Of a stretch of DNA of 64,000 bases, positions 1 through 8,812 are shown piece after piece (the first letter of the stretch is position 1; every line of letters begins with the position of its first letter). The stretch comes from Paenibacillus barcinonensis (lineage in GTDB: Bacteria > Bacillota > Bacilli > Paenibacillales > Paenibacillaceae), in assembly GCF_003217495.1 (NCBI RefSeq), contig NZ_QJSW01000001.1:1-64000 (forward strand), read 5' to 3'. Below the pieces are notes generated by a model that made no database searches, was not told the origin of the DNA, and saw only the letters and a program-made list of their open reading frames with translations. Position numbers and translations under genes: made by a program.

Positions 1-38
1 ATAATCTTCATAATCCGCTTCTTCGTAAAATCATCCAT
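1..38 (-). CDS. N-terminus of an unknown protein, cut by the window edge
   Basis: An ATG at 36-38 (minus strand) opens a frame reading MDDFTKKRIMKI before the window ends. A weak purine-rich ribosome site (AGGCGAG) lies about 8 nt upstream. Only 12 codons are visible. The opening resembles what I remember of DUF3024 proteins, but this is a weak guess. It could also be a chance ATG. Confidence 0.4.
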   Translation of the reverse strand, partial: MDDFTKKRIMKI

Positions 39-197
39 GAATTAGTCTCGCCTGCCTTATTCTCTTTTGCCTTGATTATATCACGATGATTTCTCTACAT
101 CATATTTACGAACTTCGTATATACCTCTCATTTCAATTCATATCCTAACTACATCTAATATACCCCAATTTGTTCCATCTGCGAAGTCACAAATCGA

Positions 198-277
198 CAA
201 AAAGCAGTCCCCAGACTGCGGTGTTTGTTAGATCGTGCTAACAAGCACAGCTGCAGTAACGTTGGGACTGCTTTTCT
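198..277. terminator. Large hairpin, likely terminator of the oxidoreductase gene
   Basis: The arms AAAAGCAGTCCC (200-211) and GGGACTGCTTTT (264-275) pair perfectly. The roughly 50-nt insert between them contains a second helix, near TTTGTTAG / CTAACAAG. T and A runs on both sides allow action in either direction. On the minus strand it lies about 45 nt past the end of the gene at 323. It is longer than a normal intrinsic terminator. Confidence 0.6.
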
Positions 278-322
278 CATCTGAACCATCTGCCTTACAC
301 CTGAATTACAATACTTAAAACC

Positions 323-1420
323 TTACTTCCCACTCACACTCCATACTACGCGCTCGCTCATGGCTTTATGCTGGGCAATCAGGCAGAGCTCTGCCGCTTT
401 GAAAGCGTGCTCCTGTGTCATTGCCGTCTCGGTGCGGTCCAGACAGTCGCGGATGAGCTGACCGAAGAAGGGGTAGCCGACTTTGCCTTTGACATTGTAC
501 CTGAACTCACCCTCATGGTTAACCAAGTACACCTGATCTCCTTCCGACTCGCGGGCGATATCGATGTACTTGCGCAGCTCGATGTAACCGTCTGTGCCCA
601 GAATCACGGTACGTCCGTCACCCCATGTGCCGAGACCGTCTGGTGTGAACCAGTCTACGCGGAAATAGCCGGATGCCCCGTTATCACCGATCAGGGAAGC
701 TTCACCGAAATCCTCCAGCTCCGGGAACTGTGGATGATTGAAATTGTTAACCCGACTGAAGGCGACCTGTGCATCACTGCACGAAGCAAAGGTCAGGAAC
801 TGCTCAATCTGGTGACTGCCAATGTCGCAGAGAATACCTCCGTACTGCTCATGGTTGAAGAACCAGTCTGGTCGTCCTCCAGCATTCAAGCGATGCGGTC
901 CTGTACCCATGACCTGAACCACTTTACCGATAGCGCCCTGTTCAATCAGTTGCCCTGCGTAGATGGCACTTTCCACATGCAGACGTTCGCTGTAGTACAC
1001 CATGTATTTCTTGCCTGTGCGTTTCACTTCTTCACGAGCCAGCTCTAATTGTTCCATCGTGGTGAAGGGCGCTTTGTCCGTAAAATAATCCTTACCCGCT
1101 GCCATGACTCTCATGCCAAGTGGTGCACGATCTGATGTAATGGCGGCGCTCGCTACCAGCAGCACCTCATCATCCGCAAGCACTTCCGCTTCCGATGCAG
1201 CGATCTGTGCCTGAGGGAACTGCTTGCGGAATGCCTCCACCTTGGCCGGGTCCGGGTCATATACCCATTTAAGCGTAGCCCCGGCGTCCAGCAAACCGCC
1301 AACCATGCCATAGATATGCCCGTGATCCAAAGCAACTGCCGCGATGGTAAACTCGCCAGGTCCACACACAACCTCTTTTGTCACACTTTTTGGTGCATAG
1401 AACATTCCGTCTTTTGCCAT
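323..1420 (-). CDS. Gfo/Idh/MocA family oxidoreductase (1)
   Basis: This is a predicted NAD(P)-dependent sugar or polyol dehydrogenase of the Gfo/Idh/MocA family, cytosolic, about 365 aa. The Rossmann region has a strand, the segment ALDHGHIYGMVGGLLDAGA, and an acidic strand end (VYDPDP). The family central motif region follows (DYFTDKAPFTT, then the EQLELAREE helix). The C-terminal alpha/beta domain begins near GGILCDIGSHQIEQFL, where Asp and His match the usual catalytic positions. I chose the ATG at 1420 because GAGG lies 10 nt upstream; an upstream in-frame ATG at 1468 has no good site. A 300-bp gap separates it from the second oxidoreductase gene. The substrate cannot be read from sequence. 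Confidence 0.9.
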   Translation of the reverse strand: MAKDGMFYAPKSVTKEVVCGPGEFTIAAVALDHGHIYGMVGGLLDAGATLKWVYDPDPAKVEAFRKQFPQAQIAASEAEVLADDEVLLVASAAITSDRAPLGMRVMAAGKDYFTDKAPFTTMEQLELAREEVKRTGKKYMVYYSERLHVESAIYAGQLIEQGAIGKVVQVMGTGPHRLNAGGRPDWFFNHEQYGGILCDIGSHQIEQFLTFASCSDAQVAFSRVNNFNHPQFPELEDFGEASLIGDNGASGYFRVDWFTPDGLGTWGDGRTVILGTDGYIELRKYIDIARESEGDQVYLVNHEGEFRYNVKGKVGYPFFGQLIRDCLDRTETAMTQEHAFKAAELCLIAQHKAMSERVVWSVSGK

Positions 1421-1504
1421 ATTAACCCATCCTCTTTTTGTTGGATTTAATGTATTTTGATCAAGCATTTTGATATCCTAGAATCCATCAATAAGTTTGA
1501 CTTT

Positions 1505-1705
1505 TCATTTACACAGAAACGGAGAGGACAGAAAAAATCTGGAAAAGCGACGAGGTCGCCTGAAAGCTTCCTGCAAGAAAGCTGCATCAGAAGCATACGC
1601 TGTTCACCGAATTTTCCCATTGATTAATGAGAATCAAAAAATCTGGGGATAACAGCGATTGAAAAATTATTCTGTCATCGGAGTGTTCCGTGTAAATCTC
1701 TATTC
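1505..1705. repeat. Decayed copy of the 215-bp hairpin repeat in a 300-bp intergenic gap
   Basis: The gap between the two oxidoreductase genes holds no ORF worth calling. Its right half (about 1590-1695) aligns by eye with the reverse complement of the tandem repeats at 51951-52598. They share GAATTTTCCC, then a spacer, then TCTGGGGATAACAGCGAT, then CGGAGTGTTCC. The copy is inverted relative to the tandem array and has diverged. See the matching finding. Confidence 0.55.
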
Positions 1706-1720
1706 CAACTCATCTACATC

Positions 1721-2893
1721 CTATTTAAACGTCTGACTCAGATCGGCAGGCTGTCCGCCCGCATATGCCTTGTCTTTTTTGGTCGTTGAATTTTCAATAC
1801 GCTCCTGCAAGTGCTCGTAGAACAAATCTTCATCTATCGGCAGATTCACCCAGTTGTCCGTCCAGGTGGACAGCAGCATGGCGTTGGATAAGGTTAAACC
1901 ATGTATTCCATCCTGCCCCGGAGCGATCAGCGGTGCCCCAGTGCGAATGGCATCGACCCAGTTGCGGATTAAGCCCGGATGCCCCGTCTCGATGCCCGTA
2001 ATCGGCACATCACATTTCCAGCATTCCGGCTGTCCGAAACCTCCGGTAAAGCGCTGGTTGAATTCCGGCTCCGATTCCCGCAACCGCCAGAAGGTGAGCT
2101 GTCCGTCCTCAATAACGATTTTGCCGCGGTCACCATTGACCTCAAAACGGTTCGTTCCTGGTGCTTCACCTGTGGTGGTTACAAACACGCCAGTTGCTCC
2201 ATTTTCATATTCCACATACGCTGTCACGTCATCTTCCACTTCAATGTTCCGATATTTGCCGAAGGAGCAGAACGCACGCATACGAACAGGCATCATACCA
2301 ATGGTCCACTGCCACAGATCCAGCTGATGCGGGTCCTGATTGATCAGCACGCCGCCCCCTTCGCCTGCCCATGTTGCACGCCAGCCGCCGGAATCATAGT
2401 AGCTCTGAGAGCGATACCAGTTCGTAATGATCCAGTTGGTACGTCGTACCTCGCCTAGCTCGCCGGATGCAATCAGGTCCCGCAGCTTGATGTACAGCGG
2501 ATTCGTTCGCTGATTATACATGATGGAGAACACTTTGCCACTTGCCGCAGCTGCCTCGTTCATCTCACGAACCTGTTTGGTATATACGCCCGCTGGCTTC
2601 TCAATCATGACATGCAGGCCATGCCGGAATGCCTGGATCGCTTGTTCAGGATGATCATAATGCGGTGTAGCAATAATAACGGCATCAATTGTGCCTGAAG
2701 CCATCATCTGCTCCGCATCCTGCCAGTACGTGACGGTAGACGGGAGATTACTCGTTACCCAGCCCTCCATCTCTTTTCTCACATCACATACAGCCGCAAG
2801 CTCCGCACCCGGAACGTCTCCAGCCGCCAGCGTTCTGGCATGTGACGCACCCATATTTCCAATACCAATGACCGCTACTCGCACAATACTCAT
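1721..2893 (-). CDS. Gfo/Idh/MocA family oxidoreductase (2)
   Basis: A 390-aa dehydrogenase. The N-terminal NAD(P) motif is VAVIGIGNMGASHARTL (GxGxxG type). The EKP signature is intact (HVMIEKPAGVYTKQ). The C-terminal domain has GGGVLINQDPHQLDLWQW, including the conserved Asp and His. The start ATG overlaps the stop of the upstream isomerase gene (ATGA at 2890-2893), so the two are probably translationally coupled and form a sugar-catabolic operon. The family includes myo-inositol and glucose-fructose dehydrogenases, but the substrate is unknown. Confidence 0.93.
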   Translation of the reverse strand: MSIVRVAVIGIGNMGASHARTLAAGDVPGAELAAVCDVRKEMEGWVTSNLPSTVTYWQDAEQMMASGTIDAVIIATPHYDHPEQAIQAFRHGLHVMIEKPAGVYTKQVREMNEAAAASGKVFSIMYNQRTNPLYIKLRDLIASGELGEVRRTNWIITNWYRSQSYYDSGGWRATWAGEGGGVLINQDPHQLDLWQWTIGMMPVRMRAFCSFGKYRNIEVEDDVTAYVEYENGATGVFVTTTGEAPGTNRFEVNGDRGKIVIEDGQLTFWRLRESEPEFNQRFTGGFGQPECWKCDVPITGIETGHPGLIRNWVDAIRTGAPLIAPGQDGIHGLTLSNAMLLSTWTDNWVNLPIDEDLFYEHLQERIENSTTKKDKAYAGGQPADLSQTFK

Positions 2894-3816
2894 GTTTGCT
2901 CCTCCTCGTTTATACGACGCTCAATTGCAGCAAATACTGCTGCAAAATGCTGTAACATCGCTCCAGACTGCATCACTCCGCTAAAATCCTCAATCCCGTA
3001 ATAACCGTTATACCCGACCGCTCTCAGATCACGTACCATCTGCACCCAGTCCACCAACCCTTCCGTCAGCGGAGCCCAATGACATTCCCAGGATGTGCTC
3101 AAAGCCAAATGATAACCAGAGCTTGGGTTTGATGCCGCCTGTTCCCTAGCATCTATAGCTGCTTTCACATGCCATCCGGCATTTTTCACATGCACATGAG
3201 CGAGATAAGGTCCAAGCAGCTCAAGTCCCATGCGATGATTCTCATACCCTTCATGCACCATATTGCCTGGATCATAGAGCACCCCAACATGCTCCGGGTC
3301 AAGAGATTGTACAAGACGGTGAGCTAGAGAAGCGGTGGGTGCGATGGTCTGATGGTGTGTTTCTACAACTGCTTTAATGCTGTACTGTTTCGCCATATCC
3401 TGTACTTCGTTCAAATACCGAACAGCCTTTGCATACAATTCGGGATATGCTGTCGTGCGATCATAACCGGGAACACCCACACGCATCATTGAAGCACCAA
3501 GCTTGGATGCAGCCTGGAATGCTTGCTCTGTTGCCGGCAGGTCTCCACAGCCCAGATAAGGCACGAGTGCAAAGGATTGTCTGCCGTACTTCGCTGCCGC
3601 TTCTCGAAAAACAGGCACCTCCTCCTGCCACTTGTCCGGGTCAATCGAGCAGCGGTTGTATCTCCAGAAGGAGGGCTGTTCGGACAGCGCATCCTCTGGT
3701 ATTCCTCGAAATCTCCACTCGATGCCTTCAATGCCTGCCGCTGCGGCGGCTGAAGCCAGTTCCGCTGCATTCAGATCAGGAACCGAAACGGTGAATACGG
3801 ACAGTTTCATATTCAT
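2890..3816 (-). CDS. Sugar phosphate isomerase/epimerase, TIM barrel
   Basis: A 308-aa AP-endonuclease-2-like TIM barrel of the IolE/xylose isomerase-like superfamily. Expected metal-site segments are present: GIEGIEWRF near the start, VVETHHQ in mid-barrel, GVLYDPGNM, AHVHVKNAGW and GYYGIEDFSG near the end. The pattern E...H/D...H...E fits a divalent metal site. It is the first gene of a two-gene operon with the oxidoreductase at 1721. AGGAGG lies 4 nt before the first ATG (3816) and 10 nt before a second ATG (3810), so either may be used. A cre-like site lies just upstream. Confidence 0.88.
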   Translation of the reverse strand: MNMKLSVFTVSVPDLNAAELASAAAAAGIEGIEWRFRGIPEDALSEQPSFWRYNRCSIDPDKWQEEVPVFREAAAKYGRQSFALVPYLGCGDLPATEQAFQAASKLGASMMRVGVPGYDRTTAYPELYAKAVRYLNEVQDMAKQYSIKAVVETHHQTIAPTASLAHRLVQSLDPEHVGVLYDPGNMVHEGYENHRMGLELLGPYLAHVHVKNAGWHVKAAIDAREQAASNPSSGYHLALSTSWECHWAPLTEGLVDWVQMVRDLRAVGYNGYYGIEDFSGVMQSGAMLQHFAAVFAAIERRINEEEQT

Positions 3817-3827
3817 GAACCCTCCTA

Positions 3828-3841
3828 TGTAAACGCATTCA
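3828..3841 (-). promoter_or_regulatory. Candidate cre (CcpA) site before the isomerase/oxidoreductase operon
   Basis: TGTAAACGCATTCA matches the cre consensus TGWAARCGYTWNCW at 13 of 14 positions. It sits 12 nt ahead of the isomerase start. A second, weaker TAAACGCATT occurs at 3852-3861. The rest of the 305-bp gap to the next gene (3817-4121) holds only a terminator. Carbon catabolite repression of this operon is an inference. Confidence 0.45.
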
Positions 3842-4013
3842 TTTCATGTCATAAACGCATTGTATCACTCTCACGCACACCACCATAGAGCATACAGCAA
3901 ACAGATGAATGACAGATAACAAACTGCACATATTCCCCATTCAGAGATAACGTTTCGCACTACAATACGAGGCCAAGCACGATTAAAATAAGAAAAATGC
4001 TCCCAAGCAAAGT

Positions 4014-4062
4014 AAAAAAAGCACTTCCGAATCAGAAATTACTTCTGCTCAGAAATGCTTTT
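4014..4062. terminator. Hairpin terminator after the phosphodiesterase gene
   Basis: AAAAGCA (4017-4023) pairs with TGCTTTT (4056-4062), with a smaller inner TTC/GAA pairing. A run of A on the left gives a T-tract on the minus strand. It lies about 60 nt downstream of the gene ending at 4122. Confidence 0.6.
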
Positions 4063-4121
4063 ATATCTGACAAGGTCGGGACAGTTTAACCCGTATCCTT
4101 ACTATTTCATACAATCGCGAT

Positions 4122-4619
4122 CTAATCCCGGTCAAAAAATACATGCTCTGCCGACAGCTGCCCATCCTCTACGGTCATAATGCCAAAAGAAAACTGCTTC
4201 TGGAACCGACGGTCTGTCGGTGAGCCTGGATTAAATACGAGCAGATCATCCACGGTATGCATCACCGGAATATGAGAATGTCCGTAGATCACGGCATCCA
4301 GCTTTTCACCTGCAAAGGTTTGGATTGCATTCTGCTCTGTACCCTTTGATCCTCGGTGACCATGCACAAGGCCAAGCCGTAGCCCCTCCACTTCGACAAT
4401 TCGGGAGAACCCAAGCTTCTCCCCGATCTCGGACGGATCGGTATTACCCGCCACGCCTTCCACCGGAGCATAACCGCTAAGCAGCTCATACACACTCCAG
4501 TCCGACCAGTCACCCGCATGCAGGATCAGATCTGCACCTGTCAAAGCATCCACCAGTGGTGCTGGCAAGGCTCGTGCTTTTTTGGGCAGATGTGTATCAG
4601 AGATGACTATGATTTTCAT
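4122..4619 (-). CDS. YfcE/MJ0936-type metallophosphoesterase
   Basis: A 165-aa calcineurin-like phosphodiesterase of the YfcE family, complete at the usual length. Metal-ligand motifs are visible in order: ISDTHLP (DxH), LHAGDWSD (GDxxD-like), GVAGNTD (GNxD), LVHGHRG and YGHSHIP (GHxH). It hydrolyses phosphodiesters in vitro in known members; the natural substrate is unclear. It begins 21 nt after the stop of the Rrf2 regulator and may be co-transcribed with it. Confidence 0.93.
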   Translation of the reverse strand: MKIIVISDTHLPKKARALPAPLVDALTGADLILHAGDWSDWSVYELLSGYAPVEGVAGNTDPSEIGEKLGFSRIVEVEGLRLGLVHGHRGSKGTEQNAIQTFAGEKLDAVIYGHSHIPVMHTVDDLLVFNPGSPTDRRFQKQFSFGIMTVEDGQLSAEHVFFDRD

Positions 4620-4640
4620 GTCTCAACCGCCTTCCCTTCG

Positions 4641-5087
4641 TTAGGCTTTCGGCTCTGCCTCTAATCGAGCTGTCTCGATCTGCTGCGAGCAGGAGCGTTC
4701 CATATCTTCAAGGGTAATAGACGCAAAGAACTGCTCCACTTTGGACTCCGCAATCTGATACAGATTCGTCAGTAAACTATCCATCTGGATGCCTACCTCG
4801 CAGTTTGGATTGCAATTACCATGGATCGGGAATAAAGGCCCCTCGTCCTTGGCTGCCTGATAGATCATATCCAGTGTAATATCACTGGACGGCTTCGCCA
4901 GATAAAATCCTCTGGTGCCTGGGGAGGAATTGACCAATCCTGCCTTCTTCAGCCCCCCCAGAATCCGTCTGACCACGACAGGATTGGTATTCACGCTGCC
5001 CGCAATATCTGCGGACGTTATTCGTTCAGGCGCGCTGAGAGACAGTAACAACAAACAATGCACACTGACCGAAAAATGAGTACTCAT
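4641..5087 (-). CDS. Rrf2 family transcriptional regulator (YwnA-like)
   Basis: A 148-aa Rrf2 winged-helix regulator. The HTH lies at residues about 25-60 (ITSADIAGSVNTNPVVVRRIL) and is followed by the wing (GLVNSSPGTRGFYLAKP). Two cysteines occur in HGNCNPNCEVG, where Fe-S Rrf2 proteins usually have three. This resembles the YwnA/HypR subgroup more than NsrR or IscR. A strong site (AAAGGTGG) lies 6 nt before ATG. Redox sensing by cysteines is possible but not shown. Confidence 0.9.
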   Translation of the reverse strand: MSTHFSVSVHCLLLLSLSAPERITSADIAGSVNTNPVVVRRILGGLKKAGLVNSSPGTRGFYLAKPSSDITLDMIYQAAKDEGPLFPIHGNCNPNCEVGIQMDSLLTNLYQIAESKVEQFFASITLEDMERSCSQQIETARLEAEPKA

Positions 5088-5129
5088 GATTAACCACCTT
5101 TATTTAATATAATCCCGGATCATTCATCT

Positions 5130-5507
5130 CTATTCGGTGAACAGATCCTGTTCAGGACGTGCTCTGGCCTTAAGCTGTCGCACTGTATATTCCAATTGCT
5201 TTACGATATCATCCAGTTGTTTGCGATCAATCTTGTTCGGATCATTCACAGGCTTGACCGAGTTTTTCAGATCGCGGATTGTGAGCTGCTGTTCCTGCCA
5301 TTTATCCATCAAATCGGCGATATTGGCGTAAAAGCGCTCATAGTCTTTGATCACCAGATCAAGATATGCATCGACCTCATCCGGGTCATAACCACGAAGT
5401 TTATAATTAAACTGCTTCTCATGAATGGATAAAGCATCCAGCTGTACACCCAGTTGTTTGAACAATTGTCTCTGTTTGTCCAATCTTCGTTTCATATGTT
5501 CATCCAT
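5130..5507 (-). CDS. DivIVA-domain protein
   Basis: A 125-aa protein with a DivIVA/GpsB-like N-terminal membrane-binding segment. The signature is FNYKLRGYDPDEVDAYLDLVIKDY (about residues 33-56). Predicted coiled coil follows to the end (MDKWQEQQLTIRDLKNSV, KQLEYTVRQLKARA). Full DivIVA has a longer coiled-coil tail, so this is a short member closer in size to GpsB. A role at the division site or pole is inferred from the domain only. GGAGGG stands 7-8 nt before the ATG. Confidence 0.88.
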   Translation of the reverse strand: MDEHMKRRLDKQRQLFKQLGVQLDALSIHEKQFNYKLRGYDPDEVDAYLDLVIKDYERFYANIADLMDKWQEQQLTIRDLKNSVKPVNDPNKIDRKQLDDIVKQLEYTVRQLKARARPEQDLFTE

Positions 5508-5706
5508 CTTGACAACCCTCCATTGTAGCCGAGCAGCGGTTCTATGTAATGAACACAGAACTCACGGCAATTTCTCTCTCTATTTTTTATAACACATAAT
5601 TCATCAGATATAAAACGAAACCATGTTTCCATTGCAAAATGATTGTCTCTCCCGGTTTTCGGGTAAGGAGTCTCTACAACCCCAAGCGGGAAAGGAGCAT
5701 GTCCTT

Positions 5707-6273
5707 ATGAGTACATTAACCCAAGATCAACGTCAGGAATTAGAACAGGCGCTGCTGGAGCAGCGTAAAGATTTGCAGCATCATTTTGAGTCCAGCATGG
5801 AGGATGGCGCACCAGCCGAATCGCTCAAGAATTCCACTGGTGAGCTGTCCTCTTATGATAATCACCCTGCCGATGCAGGTACAGAAACATTTGAACGCAG
5901 TCGTGACCTCGCCATAGATGATACCTTGACAGATGAGTTCAATCAGGTGAATGATGCCCTTGAACGCATGGAAGAGGGAACCTATGGCACATGTGTATCT
6001 TGCCGAAAAGAGATTCCTTTTGAACGGCTGCAGGCCATTCCTTATACCACCTATTGTATTGATCACGCATCAAACCGTGACGTAAGCAATGACCGCCCTG
6101 TAGAGGAAGAGGTTATGACGATGCCTCCGAGTGGTGCTGGAGAGGTGAGACAGCGTAATGCAGGCAAGTTTGACAACGCAGAGGCCTGGGAGGCCGTCGA
6201 GGCGTATGGGACATCCAATTCACCTGCAATGGCAGCCAAGCGGGATGTGCAGAATTACGACGAGAACATGTAG
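5707..6273 (+). CDS. yteA: TraR/DksA-type zinc finger protein, YteA family
   Basis: A 188-aa protein with an N-terminal helical hairpin (TLTQDQRQELEQALLEQRKDL) and a DksA-type zinc finger (GTYGTCVSCRKEIPFERL...YCIDH). The finger has three Cys plus His rather than four Cys. It matches YteA, the sporulation-associated family in Bacillus. The C-terminal extension (about residues 130-188) is acidic and low in hydrophobics. I chose ATG 5707 because AAAGGAG lies 9 nt upstream; an upstream in-frame ATG at 5623 lacks a site. It is one of few plus-strand genes here and has its own terminator at 6401. Confidence 0.9.
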   Translation: MSTLTQDQRQELEQALLEQRKDLQHHFESSMEDGAPAESLKNSTGELSSYDNHPADAGTETFERSRDLAIDDTLTDEFNQVNDALERMEEGTYGTCVSCRKEIPFERLQAIPYTTYCIDHASNRDVSNDRPVEEEVMTMPPSGAGEVRQRNAGKFDNAEAWEAVEAYGTSNSPAMAAKRDVQNYDENM

Positions 6274-6289
6274 GCTCAATTGAAAAGTT

Positions 6290-6395
6290 GTACCTAGCTC
6301 TGAGGTCAGGGAGTGTAGGAAGACGCTGAAGAACGCAGATTGTGCTGAATTTTCATGAGCTCAGGTCTGAACCAATCCGACCTGCCACAATCTAA
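6290..6395. repeat. Dispersed repeat copy A in a 368-bp gap
   Basis: The segment AGACGCTGAAGAACGCAGAT followed by TGTGCTGAATTTTC resembles the reverse complement of 60505-60575 (AACGCTGGAGGAAGCCAATT then TTGCTGAATTTTCG). The shared core suggests an old dispersed repeat. Beyond the terminator at 6401, the gap to 6641 shows nothing else recognisable. Confidence 0.4.
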
Positions 6396-6400
6396 CACTA

Positions 6401-6423
6401 AAAAGCCGCCGATGGCGGCTTTT
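6401..6423 (+). terminator. Terminator of yteA
   Basis: AAAAGCCGCC-GAT-GGCGGCTTTT is a compact 10-bp hairpin with a T-run, 128 nt downstream of the yteA stop. Confidence 0.85.
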
Positions 6424-6641
6424 CTACTATCATGCCCCTGTCTGTGCCTGCTAACCTTTACTTGCTACTACACGTTGTGCTCTGAGTGTCCTTACACTTC
6501 AGCTGCATCTCTTCACTCCGTTTGTTCTTCCTAACTTCACTTGGTTCCCTTACTTTCTTTACACCCCTTCAGTGTCTGCTGCGACAAGCGATCAATGAAG
6601 CATGACATGGAGGAGGCTTTTGAAGATTTATACAGGGCTGC

Positions 6642-7388
6642 TTAGTTCTCAGACTGAGCTTCAGGTGACTGCTGACTCTTCCGTTTGGCAGAACGTTTGG
6701 AGGCTTTATCGGCCGGTACAGCATGCGGGACTTCAGATGTAACGGATGCCCCGGATGCAGACGATTTCTTCTGTCCTCCCGTCGTTATCTTCCTTTTCCC
6801 GACTTCCTTAGACTTGAAATCCATGTGAACATCTTTGGACAGGGCTGTAAACAGCTGAAAAATCTGTTGGTCGGCATTCTTCTCGTTTTTGGTCAGATAG
6901 GGTTGACACAGCTCCACAATATTCTGATATAACGTATCTACTTCATCTGCCGTTGCGTAAAGTGTCATATCCGAAATAAAACGTTTCTCTCGCTCCCCAT
7001 GCTCTACCTGATTCATGAAGCGAAGACGGCTCTGCTCGAACATCTCGTTCAGCAGCTTTAACGTCTCTGAGCGAAAAACCTGCTTCAGCGGGGAATTCTG
7101 ATCCTCTTCATCCTTATGACGCAGATGAATTTCACCTGAGAAGGGCTCGTAATATTTAGCAATAATACCGTTAATCTCACGAGTGGATACCATGCTCAGA
7201 AGACCGATCTTCTCCAGCTTCTTCACATGATAGTGAACCTTGGCGGGCACCTCTCCCATCAGATCGGCGATTTCCTTCACCGTGGAGGGTCTTCCCTGCC
7301 TGTTAAACATATTCATAATCTGTATCCGGTACGGATCAGAGTATATTTTGATCTCTTCAATCGTTGAAAGCACTTTATGCTGCTGCAT
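6642..7388 (-). CDS. ArsR-like winged-helix regulator
   Basis: A 248-aa protein with an ArsR/winged-helix domain at residues about 10-70 (IYSDPYRIQIMNMF, then TVKEIADLMGEVPAKVHYHVKKLEKIGLL). A helical middle domain follows. The C-terminal tail (from about residue 195) is Lys/Ser-rich and probably disordered (KSKEVGKRKITTGGQKKSS). The adjacent MFS gene has two matching palindromes upstream (8752-8770 and 8813-8831), so this protein probably controls the exporter. AGGAA stands 6-8 nt before the ATG. Confidence 0.88.
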   Translation of the reverse strand: MQQHKVLSTIEEIKIYSDPYRIQIMNMFNRQGRPSTVKEIADLMGEVPAKVHYHVKKLEKIGLLSMVSTREINGIIAKYYEPFSGEIHLRHKDEEDQNSPLKQVFRSETLKLLNEMFEQSRLRFMNQVEHGEREKRFISDMTLYATADEVDTLYQNIVELCQPYLTKNEKNADQQIFQLFTALSKDVHMDFKSKEVGKRKITTGGQKKSSASGASVTSEVPHAVPADKASKRSAKRKSQQSPEAQSEN

Positions 7389-7478
7389 ACCTGGTTCCTC
7401 ATTTCCGGGGTACGTGCCTGCCCTTCGTTCTCTATATTATACCTTTCAGTCAGGACCCCGGTCAAAGCTGTATACCAC

Positions 7479-8735
7479 TCACATCTCTTGGCGAAAACTT
7501 TTGCTCCCAAGCAGTACAAGCGCAGACAGACCGAGCAAGACACCAAACGTAATAAACAGCACAGGCATCGAAAACCAATCTGCAAGCACACCCGAGAGAA
7601 GACTACCCAGCGGTGACACACTTAATACCAGCATGCTCTGTAAAGCTGATACTTTTCCAAGCATATGCGACGGGGTAACCTCCATCAGATAAGAAACCAG
7701 CGGAGTCGTCGCAAGTGGAATGCCCAAGCCCATCAGTAAACAGAAGAAACCTGCCATCGGGAGTTGAAACATCGTCATATAAGCGGGAACTGCTGTCATC
7801 GCATAACCAAAACCAACCATAACAATGCCGGTAATGATCAGCACACTTTTACGATAACGGGTTCCCCAATGTGACATCCACAGACCACCAAGGATAATCC
7901 CCCCGACTAACAATCCACTGAGCAGACTAAGCCCCCAGGCATCCGCGTGCAGCGTCTCCATCACGTACGGTGTACGCAGCACATTAAAGGGCATCAGGCA
8001 GAAGTTGACAAAAGCAAACAGAATAGAGCTGACCAGTAACAAGGCATGTTTACGTAGAAAATGAAAAGCATCCGCCATCTCGGCCAGCAAACTTCTGGCG
8101 GCAGAAGATATAGCATGAGCGGACGTGCCTTCGGGATATTGCACACGGCTCATAAGTAAAGCACTGAAGGCAAAAAGCGCAGCATCAATCCAGATCGTGC
8201 ATGCGATGCCAAGTGTTGCAATGCATGCACCTGCCGCAGCGAGACCTGCAAGTTCAGCCAGTCGAGTAGCGGAGGAGGTTATCGCATTACCTGATAGCAG
8301 CATGGAGGGTGGAAGCAAACGGGGCACACTGGACACCTCGGCAGGTGACGTGAAACATTCCAGTAAGGAGTTCAGTACGGTGAACAAGAATAAATGCCAG
8401 ACCTCAAGCTGACCAAGAGCAAACAAAAGAGCGGTCAAGCCCACCATCACACTACGTCCGATATTAGTCATTACAATTACTTTTTTGGAGGATAAGCGAT
8501 CCACCAGTGCACCAGCAAACAGTCCGAATAGAATATTAGGCAGAAAATTAACAGCCAGCAATGTGCCCATCAGCATCTTCGACCCTGTCAACACGTACAC
8601 CATCCAGCTGTATGCAATGGAATCCATGGAATCGCCAAATCGGGATACCATTTTGCTCATAATAAACTGCATGTAAGGCCTGATACGAATAAGCTCCCCT
8701 AGTCCTTGTTTGCCAATTGCTGTGCTATTGTTCAT
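7479..8735 (-). CDS. MFS transporter
   Basis: A 418-aa membrane protein with about 12 hydrophobic segments, of the MFS_3/enterobactin-exporter-like class. Recognisable segments are FGDSMDSIAYSWMVYVLTGS near TM1 and LFGLFAGALVDRLSSKKVIVMTNIGRS, the loop 2-3 motif A. A drug or metabolite export role is likely, but the substrate is unknown. ATG 8735 has AAGGAG 8 nt upstream and is preferred over GTG 8744. Ninety bp separate it from the ArsR-like gene that probably regulates it. Confidence 0.9.
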   Translation of the reverse strand: MNNSTAIGKQGLGELIRIRPYMQFIMSKMVSRFGDSMDSIAYSWMVYVLTGSKMLMGTLLAVNFLPNILFGLFAGALVDRLSSKKVIVMTNIGRSVMVGLTALLFALGQLEVWHLFLFTVLNSLLECFTSPAEVSSVPRLLPPSMLLSGNAITSSATRLAELAGLAAAGACIATLGIACTIWIDAALFAFSALLMSRVQYPEGTSAHAISSAARSLLAEMADAFHFLRKHALLLVSSILFAFVNFCLMPFNVLRTPYVMETLHADAWGLSLLSGLLVGGIILGGLWMSHWGTRYRKSVLIITGIVMVGFGYAMTAVPAYMTMFQLPMAGFFCLLMGLGIPLATTPLVSYLMEVTPSHMLGKVSALQSMLVLSVSPLGSLLSGVLADWFSMPVLFITFGVLLGLSALVLLGSKSFRQEM

Positions 8736-8751
8736 TTTCTCCACTCCTTAA

Positions 8752-8770
8752 CGTGAAAATATTTTTAATG
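8752..8770. promoter_or_regulatory. Candidate operator 1 of the MFS gene
   Basis: CGTGAAAA-TAT-TTTTAATG is an imperfect version of the palindrome at 8813-8831, with two mismatched arm bases. It lies 17-35 nt upstream of the MFS start, where a repressor would block transcription or early elongation. Confidence 0.55.
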
Positions 8771-8812
8771 TTAATTTTATTTTAACGTAGTTTTTGCGAA
8801 AAGCAATACTAA

